DNA of 64,000 nt from Motacilla alba alba (lineage: Eukaryota; Chordata; Aves; Passeriformes; Motacillidae): the NCBI RefSeq assembly GCF_015832195.1, contig NC_052018.1, positions 32,640,115-32,704,114 on the forward strand, given 5' to 3'. The notes below the pieces were generated by a model. The model worked only from the letters and a program-made list of their open reading frames with translations. It had not been told where the DNA came from and did no database searches. Of the stretch, positions 1 through 14,700 are shown in pieces. Made by a program: the position numbers and the translations under genes. Each line of letters starts with the position of its first letter. The first letter of the stretch is position 1.

Positions 1-3000
1 AATAATGTTATGATTGAGTCATAAAACTATAATAGCACAGAAATTCCAGTTAAGGCCACAGAGTGTTGCCAAAGACATTTGCTGTACATATGAGTGGCTG
101 TTTCTCAGAATCTCAGAAAAGGCTGTGCTCTACACCCTGGGTGCTTCATTAGCAACACATTACTGGCCTTATAGAGTCAAGTGAAACAGAAGATTATTTT
201 ACAGTGGTCATTATTTCTAATGTCAGTCCTTACTGACAGTCCTTATCCTGCAGCATCTAAAATACCTGGATCAGAAGATGTCGACAAATGTTGGCCCTTC
301 AGTGCAATCTTCTTGCCTTAATTATCTTGTAAGTTTATAAATTGTTTAAAAATGTTTTTATTTGTGGTCTGTCTTTGTCTAATGGCCTTTGGATAAAGGT
401 AGTTGCACCATATTAATGCCCTCAAAAGAAGTAGCAATCAAAAATAGAATTGCCGCAAATGAGCTATTTCTGTACAGAGCAATCAAGTCAATATAGACTT
501 TGGATATTTTAATTTTAAATACTCCGAATATTTTTTCTCTTCCTTATTGGTTTTCAGATACTATCACCACCAGCCCATCCTCAATATGTCATTACTTCCT
601 ACCTTCAGCACTTTTCCTTCTGTGGTGTCTGTTTATTCTGGTCCCTAATCAGTCCCAAGCACGTGTAAGTACATACACACATGGGCACATGCAATACCAC
701 TTTGACTGTAAATGCATTTGAGGCTGGTCAAGATGCATCTCATTCAGCCTCAACCGCTACAGCATGCAGATCAGCAGGCCCAGCTGAACAATAAACCTCA
801 AAAGTATCCATGCACTTTCTGTCTTTTCCTAATCTGAAAATTTACCCTATGTTTTTAATGATAATTGCATTAGCTGCCTGGTTTCAGCAGGCCTTTTCAG
901 TGAAAAGTGTAGAAAAGAAGGGCAACAAACACACTGGCCTTACCAGAGACACATGTGGAAAATTTTCCATCCTTGCAGACTGAACCACAGAACAGCGTAA
1001 CAACTAATATTGTTATCACCTGAATCCTTCACCTCCTTCCAGCCCTGATCCATGTTTTGGAGCTTACTGTAAATTTTCATAACACCAAAAAAACTTCAGG
1101 CTTTGTCTTATGTCTCGTCCAAGCTGGTCCCACAAGAAGAAATTTTATTTTGTTAAGATGTCTTGAGATATCAGAATAAAACATGAGAAGTTTTAGGTCT
1201 ATAAGTTACTTGAGGGTATTTCCAGATGTTTTTATGTCTACTTTCAACACCCTATAGTTAAATTCATACCAGCTACAATCAACTTGGTTTTAAAAAATAA
1301 GGTCAGCAAAGATTAATGGAAGAATTACAGGAGATTTTTAAATCTTGGTGTGAAGGTAATTTGCTGATGCAGGTTGACAAAGACCTTGGAACACAAAGCC
1401 ATGCTGCTGTCTTCCCTCCCCAAACAGTGTTACAGCAAAACACAAAATATAGACAAAAGAACTCAGACAAAGCAACTGGTGTGAGAATTCAGATCCAAGT
1501 TTTCAATTCCGTGCCCAAGACCTCCAATAGTAATAACTGAAGACAAAAAAGATAGATCACGTAGAAATTAATCCATCTTCCTCAGTAAATGAGAGATAAT
1601 GCCTTATCCTCAAAAAAAAAAAAAAAAAAGAAAGTTGGAAAAGCTCTACTTTTACAGCAGTTTGTAGTCTGAGGCTTGATTTTCATAGTAGACCAGCTGC
1701 TAGGTGGAAGAGAGTTATTACGTGATTTCATCTATGTAATATTTATAATGGAACAGATGCTTACAATGTCTTTCTATTTATTAAATCTTTACCATTATAG
1801 TATACAAGACATGGGGTCTTTCAAATCATAATTAAGACATAAAGAAAGCAAATCTTGCAAAGCTTACATGGAAAGTTTATCAGATTATAGTCCTTGAACT
1901 ACAACACAAACTGCAGCTCTCTCCCTTCCTCCCTGATTTCCATGAATACCTGATTAAGACAACCTTTGAAACTGCCTTGAAAAATTATGACAGACATGAA
2001 ACCTAATGTTGAAATGGGATTTTAGGTTTTTTGGGTTTTTTTTTTTTTCAATTCTAAACTGCAGGTTCTTTGTTTACAGTTTAGGCCTCTCTATTGTATA
2101 GGGCAAGTTATCCTCATTAGTCACTGACTGCAGAAGAAGCTCTTGATGGAAGATACATGCATACTCACCTAGGATAGGTGGATTATATTCCTTCTTGAAC
2201 ACTTTTTCTCATATCTAGGATAAAGCATTCTCCCATGACACCAGAGTAAAATATGAGGTTTACACAAACAAATGCTGTACAGTTTGCAGAAAAGAAAATT
2301 CCAATATAATGCTCAAGTCTGTGGAATTCCTTCCATCTTTAGCCTGTAAAATGCTGCTACTTTGAGGTTATAGCACCTACTTTGTGTATTACTAAAAACA
2401 AATTCTCAAAGATTCCATTATGAAAAGCACGACCACAAATATGCAGAAAAGTAAACTTGAGAAAGTGCAGATACTGCATTGAATCTTTTGAATTCTAGAG
2501 GAGCTGGCTGATGAAAGCAGAAGAAAAACAATCAATTTAACTTGACTGCTTGACTATTCTTGCAACTATTTTTTATTATCTCTTCTAAAAATATCAATTT
2601 TCTCCTAAATTAGACATATTAAGACAAAATGCTCCAAGTCAGGCTTTGAGAGTTTCCTAAGCATTCTGCTGTTGTCTTTAATCAACTTTGGTCAAAATGG
2701 AGTGCAGAACTATCTTCCACAGGGCATAGCCACACTTTATGGATAGTTTGGATTGCATTGAACTGGGCTGAGTTATAAGCTTCATTGACAGGTGAACATG
2801 CTTTAGCTTTTCTAAATATTTGTTTTCATTGCTTTTATTTACTTTGAAGTTCTATTCTTTTACACAGAATCACAAAAATAACATAACATCTTCTCTAACA
2901 GTTGCAATTAATATCAACATCTGAATATTGAATTAATTATCTGGGAAAGACTATATTAATTTGTTCTGGTCAAGGTCTGAATTTTTTTCATTTGTCAGAA

Positions 3001-6000
3001 GTATTACCTTAATTCCCTTCGGAAGTGCGAGAGAACTGCAGGACACATCTCCTTCATGCAAGATTGAGTAGAAGTTGCTGTTTTGCTTGCAGGAGGAGGC
3101 AGCAGTCCAAAATAAGCCTGCACAAGGCTGCTCAGAAATTGAGCTGCATGAGACGGGTCCTGTTAGAGAGCAATGTGTGCATCTGCAAACAGACAGCAAC
3201 AGGAAAGCCTACAGAAAATAAAGCAGAACAAAACACCAAATAACAAGAAAAGGAAATCATGTTCTCAAAGAAGCCAAGCATTTTGATACAGTGTTGCCTC
3301 TACAGAAGCTTGAAATTGCAAATGAATAAATTATTTCACTTTTATTTTTTCTCTGTTCAGGTGAGAACTGGTGAATATTTTTTCTTAAGAAAGAGGTCTG
3401 AGCAATTCCTCTTTCCAGGCAGAGCTGCCCACAAACCCCTGGACACTGGCTACCTGCAGGAGTCACAGGGAGCACCCGTGCAACAGAACATGAAAAACAC
3501 TTGTGTTCCTAGCAGGGCAATCCAAGGCAATACACCTCCCAACCAGTCAACAAACAAGGATATAGATTGGCAGTTGTGAGCCCTCCTGCTGGAAGTGCTT
3601 GTATGGATCTCATGAGAAGAGAGAAAGTTCCATCTAGTTCACTAACTGGTCGTAAGTCAATAGCATATCCCAGCTGCAGCCTCTCTGCCAGGCCTAGGCA
3701 TGGATCCCAGGCAGATCAACAGAACTAAATTTACAGTGAAGCCGTTTGGAATAACAAATTAAGAAAAAGAAATCAGGATATGCTCAAAATTATATTCCAT
3801 GTACATAAAGGGAGGTCATGTGTTGCATATGTTACTTTTTGCAGAAAGTCATTCTATCCCAGCTCTAAATTAATCATGTTTCATCAGAATGGTTTTGCAT
3901 ATCAATAAAGCTGCATTGCTTAGGAATTCAGGTATTTCATAAGAATTTCATAAGAAAGTGCAAATTTTTAGCATCTAGACTTCCACATCAGAATAAGATC
4001 TTACAGTTTCATAAGGCAAGATTAAATTTATAATTGCAAGTTGCAATCACTGTGCTGAAAAAAATATCAAGCTTAAAGCCTACCTGCACTGTAATATTGC
4101 AGGAAGGATTTCTTAGCCTGGAGCTAAAGTGCTGAAGTGATTGATCTGTTGTTTAAATGCCAGGGAGAGCTTTTAGGACTGGAGAGAGAACTATAATGGA
4201 GGGTGGTGTTTCTTTGAAATGGGGCTGCTCAACAGAGATAATTCAAATGCTTATCCTTTTGCAACTTTAGTTACATCTTACTCTAAACTTTTATTTTTCT
4301 GCTATAGTACAGCCAGAGAGGAAAAATAAAAACCAGAAAGAATAAAGTTCTCGTTTCATTCCTTAAAGTGTTTTTAGGAAATGCTCATAACTTTATTACT
4401 GCTTGGGGCTTGCCAAGTGAACACCAGCCAGAGCATACTAGTCATATGTAACAAAATATCCTGATACGAAGGTAGATCACACAGAAAAAGCAGACCAATT
4501 ACATGACCTTGTTGGATCAATTTTCAAAAATATTGAGCTGTCCCAGCTCCCCTTCCAGAAGATGGAGCAGATTTTAGACCTTAAAAAGCTGTCTTTCGCA
4601 CCCCCCTCTACTTTGCAAGTTCCATTCCCAGCAGGCTTTTGGAGCATAGTGAGTTCATACCAGGCACTTTCGTATTTCATTCTTCACTTTTTTGTTGAGG
4701 AGCTGCTTTTTCCTCCCAAAAGAGAGTCATATTGTGAAGTGGGGAAAATGCCAGGTGCCTTTGATCTCCTAAAGCCTGTTAGTGGTATCCAAACAGCCCT
4801 AACTTTTGTAGCCCCGCTGATTTAAAGCAATAGGTCCCATAAGAAGGACACATGGGTTATAAGCTGAGACACAGGAGAATGGTGGGAATGCTGGCTGTAA
4901 GTGAATCCTGCCCAGCATATAAAGGATGGATATTGAAGCTATTGAAGAGGCTGTCAGAGCAGAGTATGGGATGGTATGAGCATGGACAGTGGGAACAACT
5001 CGGAGAGAGAGGCAGACAGCAAGGCTTAGAGGGCAGAAGAAAGCAAAGGTAAAGGGGGTTATAGCAGGGCAGCCTGCAGGAAAAGGAGCAGAGAGCAGGA
5101 ACACCAATGTATTGGCTCACTTTAAATAAAGCCTTCCTATGGAGCAAGACTTAAAACTGTAGATGAAGCCAAGAGTAACTGCAGCCTATGGAAGAAAGAC
5201 TGCAAATGTCAGTTAATGTAACACCATCTCAAATTTGCTGTCATCCTGTTTATCTATCAATCAGATTTAAGTTTTCCATCCTATAACAAAAATATGGGTG
5301 GTGAAGGCATTTGACTTGTATTTGCAAGTGAATACAATTATCTCACTCATCACCAGGGTGTTAGTGTAATCATTCTAGACCTCTGGTAAGCACTGAAACA
5401 CTACTTATTTGATGGAACTCTTCATCTGGAATTTATCCCTTCTTGCTGCCAAGCAAGTCCTGAGGAAAAGTTTTCACATGCATTCTGTCCACTCCATCAG
5501 GGAGTAAGGCAGAGCACCATTAACACAAGGTTTCCAGCCAGAACACAGGTTTTCCTGGCCAGCAGACTGAGAACTGTGCATCACTTCTGTACTGGCAGAC
5601 AGCTGAGTGCCAGGTCAAAGGACATGTGCATGTTCTTCTTAGAGTCACAAATTACCAAGAGCAAACTCCCCTCCAAAAGCAGCCAACAACATTCAGCGAG
5701 GAACAGGGAAATGTCTCACATTCTAGTGGGAACATGGAAGAGCCAGAGGAGGGGAATGGGGAGCCCCTGGAGAAGGGAAATGCAGCGGATCACAGGGCAG
5801 GCTGGCATGTCATAGGGTCAATGAGAAATAACAGAGAAAAATGCAGCAATTTTACAGGAAGAAACTGCAAGAGGAATTAGATCAAGGAGGACCTTCACTG
5901 GCATCAGTGATCTAGAGGTGTGATGGTGAAGAGTGTTTAAGACATGCCAGCATTGAGAGAACAAGAACAGAGGTGGAAAAACAGGGGAAAAAAGAACCTG

Positions 6001-9000
6001 GTTAGGGAGCACAGGGAACTGAAGGTGGAAGAAAAGTAGCAGGAAGATACATTGTGATCCATTTTCATTTGAAACTCAAACTCCTCTTTGGTTAAATTAT
6101 GGCTTAATCAGTAAGATGTAAGCACTAATCTCAACTAAAAATGAGCAGTGCTGCTGGTTGCAGTGACATTCCTCACACTAACTACAGAGAGTGTTTCCAA
6201 ACTAGTAAAGCTCTATCAAAAGAGAAGCTTGTTTATGCCTGCAGCATCATCTGCTTTTGCAAAGCAAGAAATGCCTAATTAATTATGTTTGTTAGCTATT
6301 CCTTGGAAAAGGAAAATGGTAGAGGAGAAATACTTACCTTGAATGACCACTTTCTGTTCAGCCCAGCAAGAGGAACTTGTTTATGTTTACCCAGCCCAAT
6401 CTTTAGTTTGCAAAATGAGTTAAATGAACATCTCAGTACTCTGTAGCTCTGTGGGCTAAACAAGGCTCTTACCTTAGACTCCAGGTACAAGGCTAGACTC
6501 AATCATCTATGGAGCAATGGGATGGGGAAAGAAGATCTAACCTAAAACCAATTTGCAAAATACATCTCTCACAAATAGGAAGGAGTTCACCAAGTATTGC
6601 ATTCAAAGTTAGCTACATAACAGACATCACACAAACAATCCAGAAAATAAGCATTTAAGATTTAAAGAAAGCCTTGTTCCCAGTGCTAATAACAAATTAA
6701 TACACAAATGCCACTAGTAGATTAAAAATGAGGGATTAATCTGAAATCTTAGTTAAATGTGACCATAATTTGAATAAGGTGTCAAAACTATCCAAAAGCT
6801 GCTGAACAAACATTCCATGATGCATATTTGTTTAATCAGTCCAAAACTAAAAGTAATATTGTTACTGTTTTAGGTAGCACATTTTCTCCGAACAATTTCA
6901 AGTAAAATGTTGTGGCCTTTATATTTACTGAAAAGCAATGTAAATTGGTTTATTTAATGATCAGAGACTAGCTAAAGTCCCCTGTAAAACAGGTATATCT
7001 AAATTAATGTTTCCCTTTGCAGTGTCACTTCATGATAAACATTTTTATTGAAGCTGGATGAAAAGAACACTGCAGAAACAAAAAGGCAGAGGTAGTTAAC
7101 ACTCATTGCAGAAATGGTACTCAACAGTTGCAAGCCTAAAGAGTTTAGTTAAAATCTTGTAAAAGAGAGTGTAACATTGCACATAGATTAAAATGTTCGG
7201 ATTTATGGCTGTTTATTAACAGCCCATACAGATTTCTTTGATATGCATTCAGATTACAAGACCCCATGTGAAATACCCAGCCCTCCGTGCTTCCATTACA
7301 GTGTCCTGGCAATGCACAGTGAGTTAGAATTAGTTCTCCAGTGCCCTCTACTGGGAATAAAACCAGTATCTTGAATCACGTTTTGCCCTTGGGCACTTTA
7401 CTGAAATTGTGTAAAATGTGTCATTTTCTTATGTAGCAATTTGACAAAAACCTAAAGAGATTTGCTTTCCCATCAATAAATTCATAATCAAGACATGGCC
7501 TTGGAATTGTTTAGGTTTCTCTGAATGAAAATTGAAAACTTTTTCTTACTTGTTCTTTTTCTTTTTCCTAACAGATCATTTAAACTGTCTCCTGACAGGA
7601 CAAACAATTCACTCTTCACTGTAAAACCACATAGGAGGGTAGGGTTTTGAAAGCAATTTCAACTTCTTTCCTAGACTTAAAGCACAAATAGAATAGAGGA
7701 GATTCGCTACAAGTTGAGGATCTTCTGTCTAAAATTTATTTTTAAAGGCTAAACCATATTACAAAGGTCAACATATACTTTTTATTACTTAGCAGACTTA
7801 AGGCTCAGATGATCTTGTCAATTTTGTATTGCCTAAATCGAATAAGTTTGGAGCCAACACAAAGATGCAGTGAAGGGAAGCTCTACCTCCAGCAGTTGGT
7901 CTCGCCCTCTTGGCAGCCTGGCCTGGCACAGTTTGGGTGTTTTTCATTCAAAATTCTCTTCTTAGTCATGGCTTCAGAATTTAGATGTTAGTGTTCATTT
8001 CTTGGCCAGTTTCCTGGCTGCAGTGCCATTATTCCCAGGTACAAAGCAAAGTGGTGCCATGATGACAATCAAAGCATGAATTATTAAAGAAAATTTGTAA
8101 CTGGACTGGACACCAAAAAAACCAAAAAAAACAAACCACTAATGTAAATGCTATTAGGCACCAGTGTAACTTATATAATTACCTCTGTAATAATTCCAGA
8201 GAAATTGAGGCTAGCTTCTGCTTTGCTTGTTTGGGAAAATTGATATTATTAATGAAATTCCAGAAACATTTTGAGAAACATTTTTTTATGGAATGATAGA
8301 ATTTAACAACTGCGTAGAGATGGAAAATTAATTACAGAACAATCCTTGGCTGTCAAAAACATGGAGGCACTGATGGCCCAAGAAAGTGTGGCATGCCAGC
8401 TTAGTCAGATTCAGCAAACCAGATATATTTTCAAAGTCTCAGTGGATAAAGCTAGAAAAACCTTTCCAAGCCAGCAACTGCCAACAACAAACCCACCCTT
8501 CTGGAGCTGTCAGTTTGTCTGCCTGTTGGCACTCTGCAGGACAAAGATGCAAAATACTAATGATGAACATTTGCATTTATTCTTTGTATTCTGCCAGTTT
8601 TCTGTCTTCCCTCAAATGTTCCTGAAACAAACCCCCAACTATCGCCCCAAAGTAAAATTTAAAAAAAAATTATACAGATAACAGAAAACTCTGAATAGAA
8701 TTCAATGAAATCCTTCCTGTCTTCCTGTAGTCCCTACAGCTGTCACAGACACCAGCTGTTTTCTGATCCCAGCGTGGACTTACCCATCAGTAACCTACAC
8801 TTCTCCTTGAGTCCAGACCCCCAGCACGGAGTGCGCACAGATGGATATGTCCATCCTGCTCTCTTTCTACTTACCTGCTTTCAGTGGCCATTTGCTGTTA
8901 ATTTTAATCCCCCAGTTCCTGCCCAGGGCCAGGGGACACCCTAGAGCTTGTGGATTCTGTAGTTGCTCTTTGGGGGCACAAGCAGAGCTGAATCCCAAAT

Positions 9001-11689
9001 GGGATAGCTTCTAATAATCCATCTCTGTTCATCAGTGAGCATTTTGCAGTTCCTACTAATTCAGTTACCAGATAAAGAAATTGCTGGGCAGAACATGAGC
9101 TCCATCTTCACTGCGAGAGAACTGGTGTAAACAGATAATTTTGGGAGAGTGACTGCCAGCACAAACTACAAGCAGAAGAGCATTGACTTGCAATCCCCAG
9201 CGACAATCACAGGAATATGGGCTTAAAACACAGCCTGTCCTATTTCTCACAGGTGAGACAACCTGGGTCTTATAGGGCTTGTGCCATAAAAAAACTCAAC
9301 AAGAAAAAATGGGGCAAAATATTAATCCTCTGTTCTGAATTTCTAAAATAAAGATGATGATGGTGGAATGATGAGGATCGCATAGCAGATGTCTCAGAGC
9401 AGCAAATGATCAGCTTGTAAAGGTGTGACCTGGGAGGCTGTGAGCCTGGGGAAAGGGTTGCCATGCTTGTAGGGCACTGGCACAGCAGGATTTGTGGGGA
9501 AGGGCTGCCTCCTGCTGAGGCAGTAGGTAAAATAAAGCGGTCATCTGCCAGCCTTCCTGACATGGGATGGGAAAACTGATATAAGCATTGGCAATGCAGA
9601 TATCCAACCACAGCACCATCCCTGCAGAGGAGTACTATTTTCTTCCCGGGAAGTGTCACACAGGAGACACCGGAAATGTAAGACCAAAGTTCTCTGAGTA
9701 GGAAACAGCTCTGCAAGGCAAAGCCTCACCTCTACCTCTACTCACCTCCAAGAGCAAACAAGTTCTGGTCCCCACAAATTTCCCACCTTTCCTTAGAACT
9801 TTTTAACATCTGTCATTTGTAAGAAACCAACATGACCTGCAAGCAACAGCTCCTTTCCTGAGCTGAGGTCGGGCAGAGTTTTTACAAAGATTTGCCGCAA
9901 CACAAAGAGACACATCCAGAGGGAGAGTTATGTCCACAGCAGAGTATGAACTGGACAGTGGTGAGGGAGAGGCCACTGAATGTAGAGATTGAAGCAGTTC
10001 TGGTTACAGTTTTCCCAGCTTAGACCAAACTCTTAAATATTTTAATGTGATTTTTTTAATGTATGAATAAACACTGCTTTAATAAAAGGAGTAATATGAC
10101 CGTAACCATAGGTTTTTTGTTTGTTTGTACAGCTCCTCTCATGCAATATTCATAAACCTGTTCTTATTTATTTTCTGATAATTTCACTAGCACATTGAAA
10201 GAGTGCCTGGCAAGTCATAAAATGCAATTGCCATTTTCACAGCATATTGTGCACTTGCTAAAGAAACTTTTAGCCTCAAATGAATGCTACTCATTGTTTC
10301 ATAACAAATTACAATATGCTGGGAGCATACTGGGAAACCAAATGTCAGCCTCCAAAGTATTAGTCTTCCATTTAAAGGTCACATCTTATCTTAATGGGAT
10401 AACTGGAATTTCTGCTATGATTTCATACCCCTAAAACAACTCTTCTTTGCTCCTGCAAATGTTCCCTTCTGATAGTCCCTTTCCAGTAATATAAACATAG
10501 AGACAAATGCACATGGTGCTGCTGGGTAAGGAGAGAGCTTCATTGATTTGAAGAAATCAACTGCTTTTCTCCTGGTTTTGTCCTTTTAGGAAGAAAATTA
10601 TACTACAACATAAGGAAGAATACCTTATCAGTGATGGTTTGGACACAATATTGTATTAGTGCAGTGTGGAGTGGTGTAGCACAGTGTAGTGTCTTGTACT
10701 GAACTATGGTGGCTACAGTATAGGTATAAAATCTATATGGGTATAATGTAAATCATTCAGATCATCTCCTGAAGGCTTTTTACAACTTTCAGTATTTTAG
10801 AAATACAGCAGAAACAATTCAATTTAAAGTACAGCTGAGCATTTGCAGCATATGAACAAAAATTGTTATAATTTGGTTTTCTTCTATTTGAAGACATGGA
10901 GTTTCTCTCATCCTGCCCATTTCTGTCCAACCAATATAGTCAATATGTTTTGAAATATGATATCCTATTTGACTATTTATCTATTGTTTGGGGTGGTTTA
11001 ATTCACAGTTGTGGTAGTATGCCATTTAATCTGGCTTTTCAGCAGAATTGATAATTTCTCGAATAAAACTATTTCTCATTTGTATATAACATTTAAAACA
11101 GGTATAATTGAATCTCAGTCCCATGCAAGTAAATCACCAACAGTTCTATTACTAACCTAATGGAAATAGAACACAGCCCCAGACAATCTCTGCTTACTAC
11201 AGACTTCATCCATTGCCTCTGCACATGGAATTTCTAAAAGCTTTATGAAGTGGGCTATGGAATAGGTCTGCCACAAAGCCCAGATCCAGCCTCAGGAGAT
11301 TTTACTTCATAGCACTGTCAAAAATACGTAAAATCACAAGAGGAAGAATGTATTTGGCTGCACTGCTGTCCTGCAAGCTGCTACAGTGGTGTAGTTTTAC
11401 ACGTCAAAGCCACCACTAGTTAATGTTATGGTAGATTGTGGCTTCACTTCAGTATTTCATCTATAGCCTTGGGCAAAGATGTGGGTGTTGGCTCTATTGT
11501 CCTCTGGCAACTCTAAAAAGAAACACTTTCCAGTGGATAATTACATATTGACAGCAGAATCCAGGCCAAGGTAAGGGAAAATGTATTGAAGATAAGTGGA
11601 TCAACAGATAGAACAAGGTCAGATCAATCATTGTCAAAAACTGGGAGATATCTTCATAACATTATGGAAATAAAAGAGGTTTGCCATTC
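1..11689. other. Unique non-coding DNA, no supported gene
   Basis: This stretch is AT-rich and CpG-poor. Stop codons are frequent in all six frames. The longest open frames (3259-3579 on +, 8346-8681 on +, 9270-9716 on -) overlap other frames, have no recognisable domain or splice context, and look like chance openings. Visible minor structure is a 13-base T run at 2036-2048 and purine-rich stretches at about 4850-5110 and 5700-6040. The parts at about 6.6-7.3 kb and 10.1-10.4 kb look like conserved non-coding DNA by composition, but that is only an impression. I see no clear transposable element here. Confidence 0.6.
1612..1629. repeat. Poly-A tract (18 A)
   Basis: An uninterrupted run of 18 A follows 'cttatcctc' and ends at 'gaaag'. 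No retroposed gene or SINE body is recognisable upstream, so it is listed as a simple homopolymer and not as a poly-A tail. Confidence 0.9.
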
Positions 11690-11713
11690 TGTGTGTGTGT
11701 GTGTGTGTGTGTG
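11690..11713. repeat. (TG)12 microsatellite
   Basis: A pure TG/GT dinucleotide run of 24 bases lies between 'gccattc' and 'catgacac'. It is uninterrupted, so it is likely to vary in length between individuals. It has no coding context. Confidence 0.95.
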
Positions 11714-14700
11714 CATGACACAGAAGTTATGTGCCAATCTTTGATATAAAAATACTTGCTAAAGAAAGAATAACCAGTGCAGTCTGGAAGATAATCAATC
11801 CCAAAAAATCCCCCAGGTCATCTTCTGACAACTAAGTTCTAATGCTTACATAGCAATTCAGCTAAGAGCTGAACTTCTCTTCCCTAAATCAATATTTCCT
11901 GTACCTGGGTTTAATTCTCATTTTTAGAATTAATTCAATCTAATTGCAATTTAAATTCCTATTCCAAATTCAACAGAATACATAGGAAGCCTCTTATCTC
12001 CAAGGCACATTCACAGAAACTGCAGGGTCCCAATGTCTCCCTGACTGTACACATCCTCACATCACTCAACATCAATCATGATAAATATTACTTTCGATAG
12101 CCCTCCCTCTACTGCCGTACCAAACAGAGGGACTCCAGTTCTGGTACTGGAGCCACTACTACTCACAGAAACTGAAACAACTTCTGAGAGTGGACAGACA
12201 ACTTTTTAGACCCCCACTTCTCTTCCTGACTTTTCAAACAGAGCTCTAGATTAATTACTAGCAACACCAGTCCAGTCCAGCACTGAGTGGGATGAAGAGC
12301 AGATCCATTAGTGCATTGCAGAAACATTTCCAAATTTTCAGTTTGTTACTGATGCTGTGAGCTGGAAAAATCAATCTCTTAGCTAATGTACAGATGAGTA
12401 CAGCTAGCAATTTGTTTCTCTGTAGTGTTTTTGTAATAAGAGAGAGATTTGTAAGAACAAAATACTTTTAAACTTGACAAGAAATTAAACAGATGGAGCA
12501 GATTAAACAGATCTTTACCAAGGAGCAGCTGGGTGAAAACAATAAATACCTTACCTCTGACCTGGTCATAAGCATGCAAACCACACCAATTAAGAAGATC
12601 TTAATACTTTTAAGCTTGCAGCTTTACATGCAGGTGTTTCTAGGTGAAGACCAGGATCAAACAATATCACTTGATTTTGTCTTTCAACTCTTCAGCTCAA
12701 GAAATTGCTCTTTTTCTTCTTGTAATGGCAGCCTAAGAAACCACTATTGGAAAACAACTTAATCATGAAAGACAACACAGAACAACCCATAAAGTTTTCT
12801 TGATCTCAGCAGCTGAGAGTATTGATTAGTGTTCACTCTTTGAACTGGCTGCAATGTGAATGGCAATGGGGGAAGGGAGAGAAACGCTGTCGCATCACCT
12901 TGAAGGAGCTCCAGTTACTTGATTCATCTACATGGGTGGGTGACCTGACTACCCAGGGAAAGACAAGGCAGGATGTGGGGAAAAACACTATTCAGAGACA
13001 GCATCAGTCATACAGATGGGACTGTAACTCAACCTGGGGAGATTAGTGAAGAAGTGTGAATGATAAATGCTTCTTTTTTAGAATTCTCCTAAAGATTCAT
13101 TTCTTCTTTGCAAGTGATTATTTGCTTTCCTCCTTGATTCTCAGGTTAGCTTAATAAGCATATGAAAAACTTTAATTCAGTAATAAAAAGAAGTAAGACT
13201 TGAAGCCTCATTTCATAAATTGTATCTGATATTCAAAAATGCTGACATATCAGGCTTGTGTTTGGAGCAGCTTTTGGAACAAAGTGTGTCTTGTGGATCA
13301 TGAAAACTCTGTTTGCAGGCTCTTGGAGCTCATCTCAACAAAATATTTGAGGCTCTAATAAGGGAGTGTGGTGGCTCTCACAGACCTTATGGCCTTTTCC
13401 ACACCTTACCTACTTCCTTCTCTTCTGCTGCTCTATCCACATCCCTGCCTTGTAACAGGTGAAGGCAGTGAATTCAATCTTCGATGTTACTCATCAGGCC
13501 ACAAGTGTCAGTATCACAGACCACAGATGGATTAAGCATATTTGATCTGCCATCCATGCAAATTAAATCCTGAAGAATTTGAATTTAATTACAACAATGA
13601 TTCAATACATCTAGAATTTAAACTCCTTTTTAATTAAGCCTAGGCCAGAGCCACAACATAGTTCCCTACAGGCAAATGGAAAGGGAGCTACTCTAATCTA
13701 TGCATGTTACAGCCCAGCCCAGCATATCCTCTCCTTTTGCAGAACAGTCATTCAAAAATAACCACATAATCTGACAAAAAACCATGAGCAGGCACATCCT
13801 GTACCAAAGCCCACATTTTTTGTTGTCCAGATGAGACTCAGAAAATCCCAGAGAAAAATGAAGTACCTCAGTAGCTGTTGTTTTGAATCCAGTCACACCA
13901 CAACATCAGCAGTATTTCCAGAGATTCACTTGCTTTGGTGCAAGTGAACCCATGGCAAAAAGGAAATTTTAAAGGACTAGAAAGATACCTTTTATGATTC
14001 ATCTGCATGAATATTACTTCCTTGTTAAGAATGAAATACCTACATAGAAGCTACTGTTTATACAAGGGCTGTGAGAACATTTCCAGCTGAGAAAGATCTC
14101 TCACAGCCTCCACTTGCCCAAGACATTTCGTACCTCAGAAAACCCATATGTAATATGCTGTTGTTTGCAGTAATGTCAGTATGGCATAGCAGGAGTCTGG
14201 GCTATTCCATCCACATCCCCTGCACTTCTCTGACCACTTTGGTACCTTGGAGCATTCCTGCATCAACTTCTCCTTGTGACACTACACAATCAGCATTTCT
14301 GTCATCCATGATTAGGCAAATGACCACAAAAAAATGCTCAGTGGCAAGACAGGCAAGTGTGGGAGTTTGATAAGGCTGTAATTTTCGATAAATCCAATTA
14401 CCCAGATGGAGCTGTCATAGTTATAACCAAGGTCTGGAATTCTTATATGATTTCCTGCCAGTGGTTTGGGGTGGGGGAGAGCTTAAACCTGTTAGCAGAT
14501 ATTTAGAAGGAGAAAAAGTTGCTAATCAAATGAAAAGTTATAAATGTTGTCTTTCTTTAAATGAAAGCCCAGTTACCTCTAGAATATATTATTTTGCTTT
14601 CTTTCCTTCAAGAGTCAGAGTTTGATTGACAATCAAAAATTTGTTCTGCCAAGATCAAAGTAAAAAATTAGCATCCCAGTTATACAAAAAGGTTCAATTG

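Noticed and set aside
1612..1629. Poly-A run as the tail of a processed pseudogene
   Set aside because: No gene-like sequence or polyadenylation signal was recognised upstream.
3259..3579. Plus-strand open frame of 106 codons with basic composition
   Set aside because: A 'ttctctgttcag|gtgag' junction-like word near 3350-3365 resembles splice signals, but the frame resembles no protein and another frame on the minus strand covers much of the same place.
9270..9716. Minus-strand open frame of 148 codons
   Set aside because: Two other minus-strand frames overlap it, and there is no family resemblance, no splice context and nothing coding-like in codon use.
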